Origin: Erysipelotrichia bacterium
GTDB lineage: Bacteria > Bacillota_I > Bacilli_A > RFN20 > CAG-826
Direction: 5' to 3'
NCBI GenBank assembly: GCA_012511695.1
Contig: JAAZFO010000109.1
Location: forward strand, 1-13,165
DNA length: 13,165 nt
A program made the translations under genes and the position numbers. The notes below the pieces were generated by a model. The model was not told where the DNA came from and made no database searches. It saw nothing but the letters and a program-made list of their open reading frames with translations. The number at the start of each line of letters is the position of its first letter. The stretch's first letter is position 1. Positions 12,338-13,165 of this stretch are shown one piece after another.

Positions 12338-13165
12338 AAATATAAACCTTCCTTTCCTATATTTAATTGTTCAAGAATATTTAATAATCGCTCCTTAATA
12401 GGGGCAGTAAATTGTTGTCCACTTAAGTGCACTAGCGGCGTAGGTAAGTCGCCGAACCCTATTTTATAAGCGTGCAAGAATTGATGCGCTAAGCCGAATT
12501 GTTGTTTAAACAGACGATTGTTAGCAAGGTCCCCGTACTTGGGATCGCCCACTATCGGGTGATTAATATGCGCGAGATGGACACGAATTTGGTGAGTTCT
12601 ACCGGTCAAAAGTGTCACATCAAGTAAAGTGTAATCTGTAAGCCGTTTTAGTACTTTATAAGTGGTTTTAGCGGTTTTGGCTCCTTGTTCAACAGTGGCG
12701 ACCGTCACACTATTAGTGGCGTTATCTTTTTTTAAAGGTGCATTAATTAAGCCTTTATCTTTTTCAACATTGCCGACCACTAACACTAAATAATGTTTAT
12801 CAATTAAATCTTGGCCTTTAAAGAGTTGAAATAACAATCTTAAAGCTTTATGTGTTTTGCCAAAAGCTACAATTCCCGAAGTGTTGCGGTCCAACCGATG
12901 CGCGGGACCTGGTTTAAAAGCCAATTCATTTTCTGGATCATAAGTACCGGTATAAATTAAATATTCCGCTACTAATTGGTCAAGAGATTCATCTCGAGAG
13001 GTACTTTTTTGGACTAACATGCCTCGGGGTTTATTCACAAGTATTATTTGATCATCTTCATAAATTATCCAATTTTTTATTTTGTCATTAGCGACAAAGT
13101 TTTTTTGTTTAGTAAAATCTTGGAATTGGGTTTCAGTCGCATAGATTTTTACTTCATCATTATAC
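12334..13165 (-). CDS. RluA/RluC/RluD-family pseudouridine synthase (5' end cut by window edge)
   Basis: The frame is open from the window edge (first whole codon at 13164) to the TGA at 12334, about 277 codons, so the N-terminus is missing. The family isomerises uridines in 23S rRNA or tRNA. Upstream of the GTG at 13038 the frame continues as YNDEVKIY, probably the end of an S4 RNA-binding domain, and as IIYEDDQIILVNKPRGM, the conserved domain start. The GTG is therefore an internal Val codon, not the start. HRLDRNTSG (near 12900-12874) holds the catalytic Asp, and LLTGRTHQIRVHLAHINHPIVGDPKYG-type residues near 12614-12534 complete the active site. The specific target cannot be told. It is the first visible gene of the pair with the phosphohexomutase. 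Confidence 0.93.
   Translation of the reverse strand, partial: YNDEVKIYATETQFQDFTKQKNFVANDKIKNWIIYEDDQIILVNKPRGMLVQKSTSRDESLDQLVAEYLIYTGTYDPENELAFKPGPAHRLDRNTSGIVAFGKTHKALRLLFQLFKGQDLIDKHYLVLVVGNVEKDKGLINAPLKKDNATNSVTVATVEQGAKTAKTTYKVLKRLTDYTLLDVTLLTGRTHQIRVHLAHINHPIVGDPKYGDLANNRLFKQQFGLAHQFLHAYKIGFGDLPTPLVHLSGQQFTAPIKERLLNILEQLNIGKEGLYL

Noticed and set aside
13036..13038. GTG at 13038 as the start of the pseudouridine synthase
   Set aside because: The frame stays open upstream and encodes the conserved IIYEDD...LV segment before NKP, so the GTG is an internal Val codon.
1..13165. Mobile element, prophage, CRISPR or defence system
   Set aside because: No transposase, integrase, terminal repeats, direct-repeat arrays or defence-type domains are visible; almost all genes are conserved housekeeping genes.

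Overview
The window is AT-rich bacterial DNA, densely packed with short intergenic spaces, from what looks like a low-GC member of the Bacillota (class Bacilli or an Erysipelotrichia/Mollicutes-like relative). The evidence is a true Spx regulator, RNase J, a YlbF-rsmD-coaD block, a def-rnjA block and a YitT-type membrane protein. TGA serves as a stop codon (def, rnjA, maf and the RluA-family gene) and Trp is TGG, so the code is standard and the classical UGA=Trp mycoplasmas are excluded. No transposase, integrase, phage gene or CRISPR array is visible. This is mainly chromosomal core sequence, not an island.

Layout: positions 1-1152 (minus) carry the 5' part of a membrane-anchored protein with degenerate GGDEF and EAL domains, cut by the window edge. 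It is divergent from a tRNA-Ser(CGA) gene at 1255-1345, which has its own terminator. After a gene-poor AT-rich stretch comes a minus-strand YitT/DUF2179 membrane protein. On the plus strand follow an unrecognised single-pass membrane protein with a degenerate thioredoxin-like domain, a strong intrinsic terminator, and a PgeF-type multicopper polyphenol oxidase family protein. This runs head-on into a minus-strand operon ylbF-rsmD-coaD. Divergent from ylbF is the plus-strand group def-rnjA-maf. Then come spx (minus) and trpS (plus), divergent, and finally a minus-strand pair of an RluA-family pseudouridine synthase (cut by the right edge) and a phosphohexomutase, overlapping by ATGA.

Functionally the centre is RNA decay and translation: YlbF (RNase Y accessory), RNase J, RsmD, peptide deformylase, TrpRS, tRNA-Ser and the pseudouridine synthase. 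CoA synthesis, nucleotide sanitation (Maf) and sugar-phosphate interconversion accompany these.

The most interesting signals are: (a) at least four or five genes that lack a Shine-Dalgarno sequence but have a -10-like hexamer 6-8 nt before the start codon, suggesting leaderless mRNAs, and a tRNA promoter with the same spacing; (b) the degenerate thioredoxin-like membrane protein; (c) an Spx with an added Cys/His-rich tail; (d) a perfect palindrome filling the spacer of the trpS promoter; (e) the degenerate GGDEF-EAL protein. I do not see a clearly new multi-gene system.
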